A stretch of 12,931 nt of DNA from JADHUC01 sp964617665 (GTDB taxonomy: Bacteria > Planctomycetota > Planctomycetia > Pirellulales > Pirellulaceae): contig CAZUAH010000399.1 in NCBI GenBank assembly GCA_964617665.1, positions 1 through 12,931 on the forward strand. The letters are read 5' to 3'. Positions within the stretch are counted from its first letter, which is position 1. Each line of letters opens with the position of its first letter. The position numbers and the translations under genes are program-made. The notes beneath the pieces were generated by a model, which saw nothing but the letters and a program-made list of their open reading frames with translations, searched no databases and was not told where the DNA came from. This document shows, piece by piece, positions 1-8,516 of the stretch.

Positions 1-3000
1 TCCATAGGCAGCGATGGCACGGGAACCATCATCGTCGAAGCCCGTGGCCAACTCCCCGAGCCGTCGGTCTTCTATACCGCCAGCGCCAATGCTACTGCAC
101 AAGTCGGACCAAAACACATTGATCAAGTCATACAGTTGACGATCAAGGTTATCCAGGGTAATGCGAAAACGTTGAGCTTTGGACTCAATGGCGAGGGCCA
201 AGTCACCGAGGTCAAAGACGCGAACCTTCAGTCGTGGTCCGTTCGCCAAGAAGGCGCCCAACGATTTCTCGATTTGCATCTCAAGGAAAACGTCACGGAC
301 CTGAAACCTGTGATCAAGATTCGCTCCTCCGAACTTCGGCTTCCGGTTTCGATCGACTTGACACACCTTACGCCAGGCGAGTCGGTGGGCTTTGAATCGT
401 TGGTGAAAATTGACTACGCCCCGGGCGTGGATGGCACCACCAAGGTCGCAACTGACTTTATGCCGATCGACATGGGCGACAAGGCAACTCGCTATCAGAC
501 CGCGACCGGCGGTCGAATACAGCTCTTCTTGACTCGCAGCGGTGCTTCGCCCGCTCCGGTTGAGCTGATTGGTACCAAACTGAACGGCGATCTGCATGCC
601 AATGGCAAGTCGATTCAATTCCAGCTTCGCAGCACTGCCCAGGTAACCGAGGCCAACGCGGAAATCACCATTCTCTCCGGCAATGCGGCTGTTAGCCAAA
701 TGCCGATCGGCGACAAATATCGGCTGCGGCTTTCGACCGACGGGCAGGCTCCGGTTTACAGACTTGCATTTCCCCAAGCGGGAACGTTTCCAGTGACGCT
801 CGATTTCGTCGCCACGCTGGCTACATCCGAGGGCAACGGGCGCAGTATGGATTACACGATTGCCGCCAGCGCCGTAGTCCCCTTGACGCTGAACGGGCTC
901 GATCAGGCTCTGGAATTTCATCGAGATCAGCAATCGGTCGTGCCCCTGCGAAGCAACGACACTTGGTTAGGATTCTTGCCGGCAACTGGTCGTGCCAGAC
1001 TGCAGTGGAAAACCGCTCGCAAAGCTGGAGAGGGAAAACTCTTTTTTACGACCACCGGTCACATCGAGTCAAGCGTTAGTGCCGGCCTGCTGCGTCAGGA
1101 TCACCAGATCGACTACCAGGTTCTTCAGGGAGAGCTGAAGTCGCTCAGCATTCAGTTGCACGGCCCGGGAGAAATACTTGACGTCCAGGGTAGCAACATT
1201 GTCGCCTGGAAGGTCAGCGGCGAAGAGGGCAATCGCCAGTTGGACGCAACCCTCAGCCAGCCGATTACCGGTGCAAGTCAGATCAAGGTCCGCAGCCAGA
1301 CCCCGCTGGCCGCATTTCCTGTGCGTGTCGAAGGACTGCGATTAAACCCTGTCGGCGCGATCCGACATTCAGGCTACTTGCGACTTTCCAATTTGGGTTC
1401 TGTGCGACTCGAACCAACTGGCCTGAGCGGATTGAGCCAACTGGCACCCGAGCAATTCCCCGGCGAAGCGATCGAGGCCCGGCAGGTTTTCGTTTACCGT
1501 TTTCCCGCTGCTGACTACGCATTTACCGTTGCAGCCGATCGTATTCAGCCTGAAGTCAACATCTCGGAGTTGGTACTCTATCAACTGGCCGAAACCGACC
1601 GTGTGATCAAAGCGGACATCGAACTAGACATTCGCGAAGCGCCGATTCGCGAGTGGAGTTTTGGTATTCCCTCTGACTATTCAGTCGTCTCTGTCACGGG
1701 CGCGAGCGTGGCGGATTACATTGCAGCTTCCGATATCGCGGATGGTCGTCGTAATTTGAAAGTTATCTTTGGCCAGGACGTCGCGGGACGCCAGCTGGTT
1801 ACATTGCATCTGGAAAAAAGCGAAGCTGCTGCCGAATCCGATTGGATCTTGCCACGAATCGAATACTCTGGCGCGAAGAACGTGCGTGGCGATATTGGAA
1901 TTATCGGCGCGCCCGGTTTTCGGATTGCCGTGGGAGAAACGGACTTGCTGGTGGAAAAGCCGCTGTCCTACTTTCCAAAGCCCACGGCAAACCTCCAACA
2001 GGCCTTTCGTATCCGTGAACCAGGCTGGTCGGCCACGATGCAGATCGAACGGCTTGACCAAAGTGTGCAGTCCGATGTGTTTCACCTGTATTCCCTGAGC
2101 CAAGAGACTGTTTACGGCAGCGCACTGATCAACTATTTCGTCACCGGCGCCCCGGTCTCCGAATGGAAGATTACCGCCCCCGAAGTTCTGGCCAATGTAA
2201 TCGTCGACGGCCAGGATATCCGTACTTGGCGCCGGGAGGGCGACACACTGATTGTTTCTCTTCATCAGCCGGTGATGGGGCCGTACACCCTATTGGTGAC
2301 ATTTGAGGAAAAGCCCGATAAGGACAGGGGCTCTTTCCAGGCCGGTCTGATCACACCCATCGGCGTGCAGGGCCAGCAAGGTTACATCCAGGTGGTCAGC
2401 CCAATGCAGGTGGAAATCAGTACCACATCGGTCTCTGAAAACCTGCTCAATCTCGATCCGCTGGAGTTGCCCGCGGAATTCCGTCTGCTCAGCACCGCAC
2501 CTCCTTTGGGAACATGGCAATACACCGAGCGTCCGTTCGATCTCAAGTTGAAAGTAGACTGGTTCCAACCGGGCACGACGGCGACTCAGGTGGTTGAATT
2601 CTCCGAAGCCAACAGCCGTGTTTCTCTGGACGGAGAGTTGGTAACGGATCTGCTCTACTACGTGAAATCACGAGGGCGACGCGCACTCAAGATTAAGCTG
2701 CCCGGTGACCCGGTGCGTCTTTGGGAGGTTTCCGTAAACGGTCGGACAGTCACCGCACGGCAAGCGGAAGACGCCACCATCATACCTTTGCCCGGCGGCG
2801 CGGATCCCAATATTCCGGTAGAGGTAAGTCTGCGTCTTGGGAAACCGACCGTCGATGAGTCGAATCCGACGCTCGCCTTGCCGGTCGTCTTTGCCCCGGT
2901 CCTCAAGACACAATGGACGATCCTAGGAGAAGAGAAACATGTCCTCGTGGCACATGGCGGAACGGTCACTCCCCCCGTGCCTGTACTTCGGCCATCCGGA

Positions 3001-6000
3001 TTCGACTGGGTCGCGAAACGAGGGATTGTCTCTCTGTTCGTGATCGGCCTGTTCAGCGGCATCGGATTCTGGACACGCGGCAAGAGGGGGCTCTATCGTT
3101 TGTTGGGACTGCTCAGTCTGGCGGTCGCCATCTTCGCAGCGATTTCAACGGCGCAATCGGCTTTCTCCCAGATTTCAGCGCCAGCGCCGTTGCAGCTGAG
3201 CCTTCCCGTCCTTTCCGCGGGGGAAAGCGTTGAACTACAAGTGAATAATGTGCCGTTGTGGCAGGTCTATTTATCCTGGGTCGGTCTGGGCGCCTTTTTG
3301 GGTGGCATCGTCGCACTCGCCTGGTCATTTGCTGGGAACAAGACATGGTTCAAATCACTCCTCCGCTGCGGCGGCATGCTCTCGATTGCCCTAGGCGTGC
3401 TGTTCCAGGGCGATGGAGCTCCGTGGTTCTATGCCCTGCTTGCCCTTGCGATCGTGATTCTTCTACTTGTCCCATCGGTCTGGGACTGGATACGCAGTAT
3501 CCGTGACGGGATGCGCGCGTTCGCTGCCCGACGAAGGGAAAGACGAAGCGCAAGAAGAGAAGCAGCACAAAACAGTCCAGGCACAGAAGCGGGGGCGGCT
3601 ACGGTGACGACTATTCTGCTCGCTCTGGCGCTCTCTTCACTCGCGCGGCCATGCTTGGCGGCCGTTCCGGCTGGTTTTCAGGCGGCCGATTCCATCAAGC
3701 AGCAGTGGCAGGTTGTTCAGCGAGACGCCCATCAAGACACTCGCCTTCAAGCCAGCGGAACCATCACGCTGTCCGGGCGACCGGGTGACCGATTTATGCT
3801 GCTGAAAGCGCCGGCCGTACTGACTCGCTTCGAAGGAGCAGGACTACGTCTCACCAAGCGAGAAGTACCCGGGGAGGGCCTGGCGTACATCATCAGCATC
3901 CCGGTCACCGAGGAAGCAGACGCTGCGGCTGTTGATACGGAGCCCGTCGCAGCGGCGGTCGACTACCAGGCGGCTTTCGAGTTCCGGCTGGAAACGCTCA
4001 AGCCAATGGAGGGCATACCCGTACTCACCGGCACTGCGGCCGTTCAGGAAATCGATCTCAGCTACGACGAACCTGGCTGGGAAGTCCATAGTCCGGCCGC
4101 GATTCGTGTCGAGTCGGTCGAAGCAAACCTGGAAGCGACCCAGGTCAAGGTGTTGCTTGGCCCCGGAAACGCGACCCTTTTGCTCAAACCCAAAGCCCGC
4201 GACGTCACCACGGAGGAGACCCAGTTCTTTGTGGAGGGTTCAAATCTCTTTCTGCCAGGCCCCGGTGTAGTCGATGGTCGTCATCGTCTTCATATTCGAA
4301 CTTCGCAGGGCCAGGTGAGTGAATTGAATGTGCTTGTTCCCAAAGGGCTGACCGTGAGCGACGTGAGTGGCCCAGTCGGTTCCTGGCAGTTCGACGCCGA
4401 CACTGGTGGCTTGAGACTGGAAATCGTGCCGGCTCAGTCGCAGGCTTTCGATGTTTTGATCGACACGCAACGTGGTCTCGATCCGCTGCCCGCGGATGTC
4501 AACCTGGCTCCGCTGACGGTCGCTGACGCATTCGGCGAAGTCGGTCTAGTCGCAATCGCGTTCGGCCCTGACGCTCAGCCTGAGAAGTTGGAACCGAAAG
4601 TCATGTCGGCCGTCAATTTGGGAGACTTCGACGCTGATTTGATCTCCAGCGAGCAAGCAGTCTTGCATCGAGTTTATCGCTATGGTGCCGAGGGTGGAGA
4701 ATTGGCCCTGCGCGTTGCACCGGTCGATCCGGAGATTCGTGTCGTCAGCAAGCAGGTGCTTTCACTCGGCGATGAACGGGTCGTCTTGGGCGTCAATTTC
4801 GCCGCGGACATTTCGCGGGCCGGCTTGTTCCAATTGAGCTTTCCTTTGCCTGACGGACTCGAAGTCGAGTCGCTTACGGGCGCAGCGCTGCGTCATTGGG
4901 CCGAACTCAGCGAAGGCGATCAGCGCCAGATCATTCTCCACCTGAACGGTAAGACCATCGGTACGCAGAACTTCTCCCTTACCTTGTCCGGCGCAACGCC
5001 GAGCGATGTTAGCGAGTGGGAAATACCGCGTTTCGAGCTGAACGAGGCAACTCGCCAAACCGGCGAGTTGGTCGTGAGACCCACCACCGGAATCCGCCTG
5101 CGAACCGTGTCGCGACACAATGCATCCGAGGCCGATCCGCGTTCCATGGGTGGCAAGGCTCAGGGGGCGTTGGCTTTTCGCCTGTTGCAGCGCGACTGGA
5201 AGTTGGTATTGGGCATTGAAAAACTTGATCCGTGGGTGACGGGACAGGTATTGCACGAAATCACGTTGCGCGAAGGCCAGACCCGATCCGCTTTGATCGC
5301 CAGCTTCAACGTGCAAAACGCCTCGATTCGTACGCTGCCGGTCATCCTTCCGATGACGAACGAGGACGAGATCAAGACGCTTCGAGCCAGTGGGGATATC
5401 GTCAGCGATTTTGTCAGGACGGCTCCGGATTCGAATGTCTGGGAGATTCAGTTCACACGCCGTGTGGTCGGCAGAATCAGCTTTCGAATCGAATACGAAC
5501 GGCGAGGCGAACGGGAGAACGAAGATGAAATCCTGAGTCCGGCCGGATTTCCGGAAGCCCGACAGCTCTCGTACTTCTTTGGCATCCGCGCCGGTGGTCG
5601 GCTCGAGTTAGAACACGACACCCTGTCGCAGGGATGGCAGCGAGCTGACTGGAACACCGTTCCCCAAACTCTTCGCGAGGCAGGTAACCGAAACGCTCCG
5701 GCGCTCGTCCTGCGCGCCGTCGCTCCCGCCAATACACTCAAAATTCTCGCCAAACGCCATTCGCTGGCAGATGCTCTCAAGCTCCGCGTGGCTGCGGGTT
5801 CGTTGACCACCGTCCTGTCGCCAACGGGCGATCAACTGACCGCTGTCGAGCTGACCATGGAAGTCATTCAGCGAAGCAGCCTGAGTGTCGGCCTGCCTGA
5901 TGGCGGCGAGCTGTTCAGTATCTTCGTCAACGGAGAAAGTGTGCATTCGATTCGCCAGGAAGGGAAGGCAAATGCCTGGCAGTTCTACATTCTACCTGGC

Positions 6001-6876
6001 ATCGACGACCGCACTGCGAAAGTTCGCTTCGTCTATTCGCTCACGGGCGATCGGTTGACAGAACTGCAGCTTAGCAGTCCTCAATTGAATGTTCCCTTAG
6101 AGAACATCGAATGGCACGTCGTCGCTCCGAAGGGTTTCGAGTTGACCGACAACGATGGCAATCTCGAATTGGTCCGGCAAGCGAATCAGGCAGAATATGA
6201 TCGCGACTCGTACCTGTCGAAAGTTAGCGGGAAACGACAAGACCAGGCACAGCAGGCCGCGCAGCTTCTGGCGCAGGCGAATCAACTTCTCCAGGCCGGT
6301 GAGCAGACCAAGGCCCGTTGGGCGCTGAATAGCGTCGCCAACCAATATGCGCTCGATGCTGCCTCGAATGAAGATGCTCGAGTGCAATTGGAAAACCTAC
6401 AAACACAACAGGCGATCGTCGGCCTGAATACTCGCCGTCAACGTCTCTACCTCGACAACAAAGGAAATGACGCGGCTTTGGTCGATAACCAACAACTTCG
6501 TGAAGCGGCGGCCGAGAATCCGGTTCTCCAGCAGGACCAACTGAATTTCCGTCCCCAGCAGCTGAGCCAACTGCTGCGCGGAAACACCACCGAGGATAAC
6601 GCCGTCCTCCAACAGATTGCCGGGCGGTTGGTCCAGCACCAGCGCACAACCGAACCCGCTCCTCAGGCAATCATCATCAGCCTGCCGGAAGAAGGCGCGG
6701 TCTACACCTTCAGTCGCAGTGTGCAAGTTGCCGAGAATGCACCATTGGAACTTGACCTTCACTTCGGATCACAGTTCAAACTCCATCACTGGCAAACAGC
6801 ATTAGTGCTCGCCCTGCTCGCAGCCCTTGCAGCGACCTTGGCGTTTGGCATAACCAAACGAGATGCAGCCCAATGA
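1..6876 (+). CDS. Giant membrane-anchored beta-repeat protein, 5' end outside window
   Basis: The frame is open from base 1 and ends at TGA 6874-6876, so 2291 codons are visible. The first possible internal start (TTG 136) has no convincing ribosome site and in-frame coding continues upstream, so I treat the gene as 5'-partial. I do not recognise a named family. A beta-rich module recurs about nine times: near 136-430, 1099-1390, 1609-1900, 2110-2400, 2560-2925, 4266-4560, 4765-5085, 5278-5515 and 5848-6170. Its pattern is a strand pair, then 'LP..f.V..V.G..v..W', then a strand ending in a 'G' turn. Five hydrophobic helices lie at about 3025-3490. An Arg-rich cytoplasmic stretch (about 3490-3570, RRRERRSARR) follows, then a signal-like helix (3598-3660). 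A Gln/Ala-rich helical region (6199-6470) precedes a final membrane helix (about 6790-6850). Likely topology (inference): two large extracytoplasmic halves held by the central block and the C-terminal anchor. Function is unknown; an envelope or surface role is a guess. Confidence 0.9.
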   Translation, partial: SIGSDGTGTIIVEARGQLPEPSVFYTASANATAQVGPKHIDQVIQLTIKVIQGNAKTLSFGLNGEGQVTEVKDANLQSWSVRQEGAQRFLDLHLKENVTDLKPVIKIRSSELRLPVSIDLTHLTPGESVGFESLVKIDYAPGVDGTTKVATDFMPIDMGDKATRYQTATGGRIQLFLTRSGASPAPVELIGTKLNGDLHANGKSIQFQLRSTAQVTEANAEITILSGNAAVSQMPIGDKYRLRLSTDGQAPVYRLAFPQAGTFPVTLDFVATLATSEGNGRSMDYTIAASAVVPLTLNGLDQALEFHRDQQSVVPLRSNDTWLGFLPATGRARLQWKTARKAGEGKLFFTTTGHIESSVSAGLLRQDHQIDYQVLQGELKSLSIQLHGPGEILDVQGSNIVAWKVSGEEGNRQLDATLSQPITGASQIKVRSQTPLAAFPVRVEGLRLNPVGAIRHSGYLRLSNLGSVRLEPTGLSGLSQLAPEQFPGEAIEARQVFVYRFPAADYAFTVAADRIQPEVNISELVLYQLAETDRVIKADIELDIREAPIREWSFGIPSDYSVVSVTGASVADYIAASDIADGRRNLKVIFGQDVAGRQLVTLHLEKSEAAAESDWILPRIEYSGAKNVRGDIGIIGAPGFRIAVGETDLLVEKPLSYFPKPTANLQQAFRIREPGWSATMQIERLDQSVQSDVFHLYSLSQETVYGSALINYFVTGAPVSEWKITAPEVLANVIVDGQDIRTWRREGDTLIVSLHQPVMGPYTLLVTFEEKPDKDRGSFQAGLITPIGVQGQQGYIQVVSPMQVEISTTSVSENLLNLDPLELPAEFRLLSTAPPLGTWQYTERPFDLKLKVDWFQPGTTATQVVEFSEANSRVSLDGELVTDLLYYVKSRGRRALKIKLPGDPVRLWEVSVNGRTVTARQAEDATIIPLPGGADPNIPVEVSLRLGKPTVDESNPTLALPVVFAPVLKTQWTILGEEKHVLVAHGGTVTPPVPVLRPSGFDWVAKRGIVSLFVIGLFSGIGFWTRGKRGLYRLLGLLSLAVAIFAAISTAQSAFSQISAPAPLQLSLPVLSAGESVELQVNNVPLWQVYLSWVGLGAFLGGIVALAWSFAGNKTWFKSLLRCGGMLSIALGVLFQGDGAPWFYALLALAIVILLLVPSVWDWIRSIRDGMRAFAARRRERRSARREAAQNSPGTEAGAATVTTILLALALSSLARPCLAAVPAGFQAADSIKQQWQVVQRDAHQDTRLQASGTITLSGRPGDRFMLLKAPAVLTRFEGAGLRLTKREVPGEGLAYIISIPVTEEADAAAVDTEPVAAAVDYQAAFEFRLETLKPMEGIPVLTGTAAVQEIDLSYDEPGWEVHSPAAIRVESVEANLEATQVKVLLGPGNATLLLKPKARDVTTEETQFFVEGSNLFLPGPGVVDGRHRLHIRTSQGQVSELNVLVPKGLTVSDVSGPVGSWQFDADTGGLRLEIVPAQSQAFDVLIDTQRGLDPLPADVNLAPLTVADAFGEVGLVAIAFGPDAQPEKLEPKVMSAVNLGDFDADLISSEQAVLHRVYRYGAEGGELALRVAPVDPEIRVVSKQVLSLGDERVVLGVNFAADISRAGLFQLSFPLPDGLEVESLTGAALRHWAELSEGDQRQIILHLNGKTIGTQNFSLTLSGATPSDVSEWEIPRFELNEATRQTGELVVRPTTGIRLRTVSRHNASEADPRSMGGKAQGALAFRLLQRDWKLVLGIEKLDPWVTGQVLHEITLREGQTRSALIASFNVQNASIRTLPVILPMTNEDEIKTLRASGDIVSDFVRTAPDSNVWEIQFTRRVVGRISFRIEYERRGERENEDEILSPAGFPEARQLSYFFGIRAGGRLELEHDTLSQGWQRADWNTVPQTLREAGNRNAPALVLRAVAPANTLKILAKRHSLADALKLRVAAGSLTTVLSPTGDQLTAVELTMEVIQRSSLSVGLPDGGELFSIFVNGESVHSIRQEGKANAWQFYILPGIDDRTAKVRFVYSLTGDRLTELQLSSPQLNVPLENIEWHVVAPKGFELTDNDGNLELVRQANQAEYDRDSYLSKVSGKRQDQAQQAAQLLAQANQLLQAGEQTKARWALNSVANQYALDAASNEDARVQLENLQTQQAIVGLNTRRQRLYLDNKGNDAALVDNQQLREAAAENPVLQQDQLNFRPQQLSQLLRGNTTEDNAVLQQIAGRLVQHQRTTEPAPQAIIISLPEEGAVYTFSRSVQVAENAPLELDLHFGSQFKLHHWQTALVLALLAALAATLAFGITKRDAAQ

Positions 6877-6895
6877 TACCCACGTCCCCCGATTA

Positions 6896-6919
6896 TGGTG
6901 TGGTCTCCTGACCGCACCA
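6896..6919 (+). terminator. Stem-loop after the giant gene, terminator candidate
   Basis: A 10-bp stem (6896-6905 with 6910-6919, one G.T pair) encloses the 4-nt loop TCCT and starts 20 bases after the stop codon. No T-run follows, so it is not a classical intrinsic terminator. It could act as a 3' mRNA-stabilising hairpin or be an interspersed palindrome. A second GGTCTCC-containing hairpin lies just downstream. Confidence 0.45.
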
Positions 6920-6930
6920 CCGCTCCGACC

Positions 6931-6948
6931 GTAGGTCTCCTAGGGACC
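6931..6948 (+). repeat. GTAG-headed small hairpin (REP-like, weak)
   Basis: GTAG at 6931-6934 leads directly into an imperfect stem, GGTCTC-CTA-GGGACC (6934-6948, one G.T pair). A GTAG tetranucleotide at the 5' foot of a hairpin is the hallmark of REP elements handled by RAYT transposases. The stem is short, so this is a weak call supported mainly by better examples elsewhere in the window. Confidence 0.3.
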
Positions 6949-7190
6949 GTGCATCGCGTGGCGTATTCGGATGAAATGGCGGCGTCTCTTGGTCAAACTG
7001 CGCGCGGGTCGAGAGGCCCGGTCGCGATGGCGTTCGAGCAGGGCCGGTTCCTGCCGGTCGCGCGTTCGACCGTCATCTGATCGAGCCGTCTTTGCTGCCC
7101 GACCACGATCCAATTCTTGACGTGTGAGATAGCCCGCGGTAAGCTCAGGGCATGCAACGACAACGGAGCCATCCGCCCCCGGTTGACGGT
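6949..7190. other. Gene-free intergenic DNA
   Basis: I see no credible gene here. Short open frames exist (for example 6895-7080 on +), but they lack a ribosome site and any recognisable family. Frame-shifted basic stretches at about 6957-7080 could be debris of an older gene, but nothing supports a specific origin. Confidence 0.5.
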
Positions 7191-7274
7191 GGAAACTGGA
7201 CCTGTCCCGTTTCGTTTGATTACCCCGTACCCTGCGCAGCCCGCTCTGCGCCGGAAATTAGACCTGTCCCGTTA
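7191..7274. repeat. Pair of 22-bp direct repeats around a small hairpin
   Basis: Bases 7191-7212 and 7253-7274 match at 19 of 22 positions and share the core GACCTGTCCCGTT. Between them GCGCAG (7234-7239) can pair with CTGCGC (7246-7251) around a 6-nt loop. The arrangement suggests an interspersed non-coding element or the remains of one. It lies downstream of the minus-strand 145-aa gene and could also affect that gene's 3' end. Element identity is not established. Confidence 0.6.
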
Positions 7275-7345
7275 CCTGCCACCCGCCGCATTTTCTCGCC
7301 CTGCCCGATCCACAGACGGGGGCCGCAGCTATCTGGAGGGTGACC

Positions 7346-7783
7346 CTACTTTCCTTCTTCTGTCCGCTTGAATGACCCGCCCATGAAACGAAGACATTCT
7401 CCAGGGGAAGGGATCTCGAATGAAGGCATTTCGCCGTTGATGAGCCCGAGCGCCAGTTCGACGGTCGTCGTTGCACGGGCTTTCTTCACATTCCACTTTA
7501 CAGACGCGACACCGCCTGACATATCAACACGTGCCCAGCCATTCGCCTCGAACCAAATGCTATCTATATGGGACTTGCCCGCGACGAGCTCCCATGTGCC
7601 AAGCAGTCGTTCGTTGAACCTCTCGAGTTCTTCCTCGGTCTGTGGGCACGAACGAATGAACTCCGCGACATCATCCCACTTCACTACTCCATGAACGCCA
7701 AACCGGTCGTTAGGTGGTGGAAGGCTCCCTATAAACATTCGATGTGCGATGTATTGACGAGTAGACGGATCAAGAATCCTCAT
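7346..7783 (-). CDS. Hypothetical 145-aa soluble protein
   Basis: This is an isolated minus-strand frame of 145 codons with ordinary amino-acid composition and no signal peptide or membrane helix. I do not recognise the family. The N-terminal part contains an acidic helical segment (KWDDVAEFIRSCPQTEEELE, about residues 35-54). The C-terminal part begins with LLGTWELV (about residues 60-67), a motif resembling the first strand of small lipocalin-like beta-barrels; that resemblance is weak. An in-frame TAG lies about 18 codons upstream and no other start intervenes, so ATG 7783 is the only ATG choice. Its ribosome site is poor (GAGAGAGG is about 18 bases away). The gene has no same-strand neighbours and sits between two repeat-rich gaps, so it may be a recently acquired or orphaned gene. 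Confidence 0.65.
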   Translation of the reverse strand: MRILDPSTRQYIAHRMFIGSLPPPNDRFGVHGVVKWDDVAEFIRSCPQTEEELERFNERLLGTWELVAGKSHIDSIWFEANGWARVDMSGGVASVKWNVKKARATTTVELALGLINGEMPSFEIPSPGECLRFMGGSFKRTEEGK

Positions 7784-7896
7784 GTCGATGTCTATTTGGT
7801 GCGCCTCTCTCGTGGTGCTTTGTGTTATCCACTAGCGGCCATTCTGGCATTCCTCTTCATCCCAGTCTTGCTTCACCTCATACTTATTTGAAGTTT

Positions 7897-8031
7897 GTAG
7901 GCCGGACCAAGCAAACCGTGCAACTGCCGGAACTTCGGCCTCTCCTAATGGCGTTGTTTGCAGTACGGGCTGTCAAAGCACGTAGGCCGGTTTGCGCTGT
8001 TCCGGCAAGGGTCGGCCTCGGTCCGGCCTAC
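7897..8031. repeat. Cluster of GTAG-headed palindromes (REP/BIME-like)
   Basis: The 12-base arms 7897-7908 (GTAGGCCGGACC) and 8020-8031 (GGTCCGGCCTAC) are perfect inverted repeats. A further GTAGGCCGG head starts at 7982, giving heads in the order +,+,-. Internal pairing is visible: GCCGG 7986-7990 with CCGGC 8002-8006. REP elements with a GTAG foot arranged in inverted pairs are called BIMEs. The surrounding gap (7784-8092) shows no gene. Confidence 0.7.
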
Positions 8032-8092
8032 GCGGTGCGCAATTGAAGTTAGATGCCAAGGTAGAGCGTCTACTAGAACAACCAGGGCTTCA

Positions 8093-8257
8093 CAGAATCC
8101 GACAGTACTCTCGCAGGACCCGCTCCGGGTGAACCGGGGTGGGTGCTGGTGGCTGAGCGACCCCAAGTTCTGCCGGTCGCCGCACCGCAACGGGCTAGAT
8201 CCAACCTACCACAACATCTACCCGGGCTTTCGCGTGGCCGCAGATCCGGATGACTGA
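8093..8257 (+). pseudogene. Truncated C-terminal tail of an FGE-sulfatase domain gene
   Basis: The 54 codons before TGA 8255-8257 match the last part of an FGE/SUMF1-type domain: RVNRGGCWW, then CRSPHRN, then GFRVAADPDD. The last nine residues and 28 surrounding bases are identical to the end of the intact kinase-FGE gene at 8730-11348. Nothing upstream encodes the rest of the domain, and no start or ribosome site fits, so this is a 5'-truncated remnant. The join to unrelated DNA is near 8090. It is followed after 32 bases by a convergent zinc-ribbon gene, exactly as in the intact copy. It therefore marks where an earlier kinase-FGE paralogue ended. Confidence 0.8.
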
Positions 8258-8289
8258 TTCCGGTATTGGACTTCAGCGGTGAGCGGCGA

Positions 8290-8502
8290 TCATCCGGCCT
8301 TCACCGGACCACCGCATTGCGGGCAGGTCGTGGCTCGAATAGAGATATATTGTCCGCAGTCCGGACACGGGCGAAGGTCTGGGTTATCTGCTCCCGAGAT
8401 CCCGGAGCGTCGTGAGCAGAGTGCGACCACCAAGACCACACCAACCACGCCCGCGCCAAGAAAGGCCAGGATGATGATCAATTCCAGAATACCGACAGCC
8501 AT
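8290..8502 (-). CDS. 70-aa membrane protein with C-terminal zinc ribbon, copy A
   Basis: The protein has one N-terminal membrane helix (about residues 3-28, rich in Val, Ile and Leu). A short linker with basic residues (RRSG) follows, then a zinc ribbon of the form CPDC-x10-CPQC (Cys46, 49, 60, 63). Two CxxC knuckles imply one bound zinc. The start is fixed by a perfect AAGGAGG seven bases before the ATG. It converges on the FGE remnant with 32 bases between the stop codons. Its paralogue at 11515-11727 shares 55 of 70 residues, and the last 15 residues are identical. Positive residues after the helix suggest the zinc ribbon faces the cytoplasm (inference). Function is unknown. Repeated placement after kinase-FGE genes suggests a partner or regulator role. 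Confidence 0.88.
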   Translation of the reverse strand: MAVGILELIIILAFLGAGVVGVVLVVALCSRRSGISGADNPDLRPCPDCGQYISIRATTCPQCGGPVKAG

Positions 8503-8509
8503 GAAACCG

Positions 8510-8516
8510 CCTCCTT
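8510..8516 (-). promoter_or_regulatory. Shine-Dalgarno site of zinc-ribbon gene, copy A
   Basis: AAGGAGG on the minus strand with a 7-base spacer to the ATG. The same motif and spacing are kept in copy B, which fixes the start of both genes. Confidence 0.85.

Noticed and set aside
1681..2265. 194-aa minus-strand frame inside the giant gene
   Set aside because: It is antisense to a continuous coding frame with a clear repeat pattern; it has no ribosome site or recognisable motif.
7568..7891. 107-aa plus-strand frame with a hydrophobic end
   Set aside because: It is a shadow opposite the 145-aa minus-strand gene, with no ribosome site and an implausible composition in its first half.
7784..7900. 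Integron attC site next to the orphan gene
   Set aside because: A TAACAC-like string caught my eye, but I could not find the paired core sites or the folded attC layout.
7958..8092. Upstream extension of the FGE remnant as a 99-aa gene
   Set aside because: The extension translates palindromic repeats; only codons from about 8093 resemble the FGE domain.
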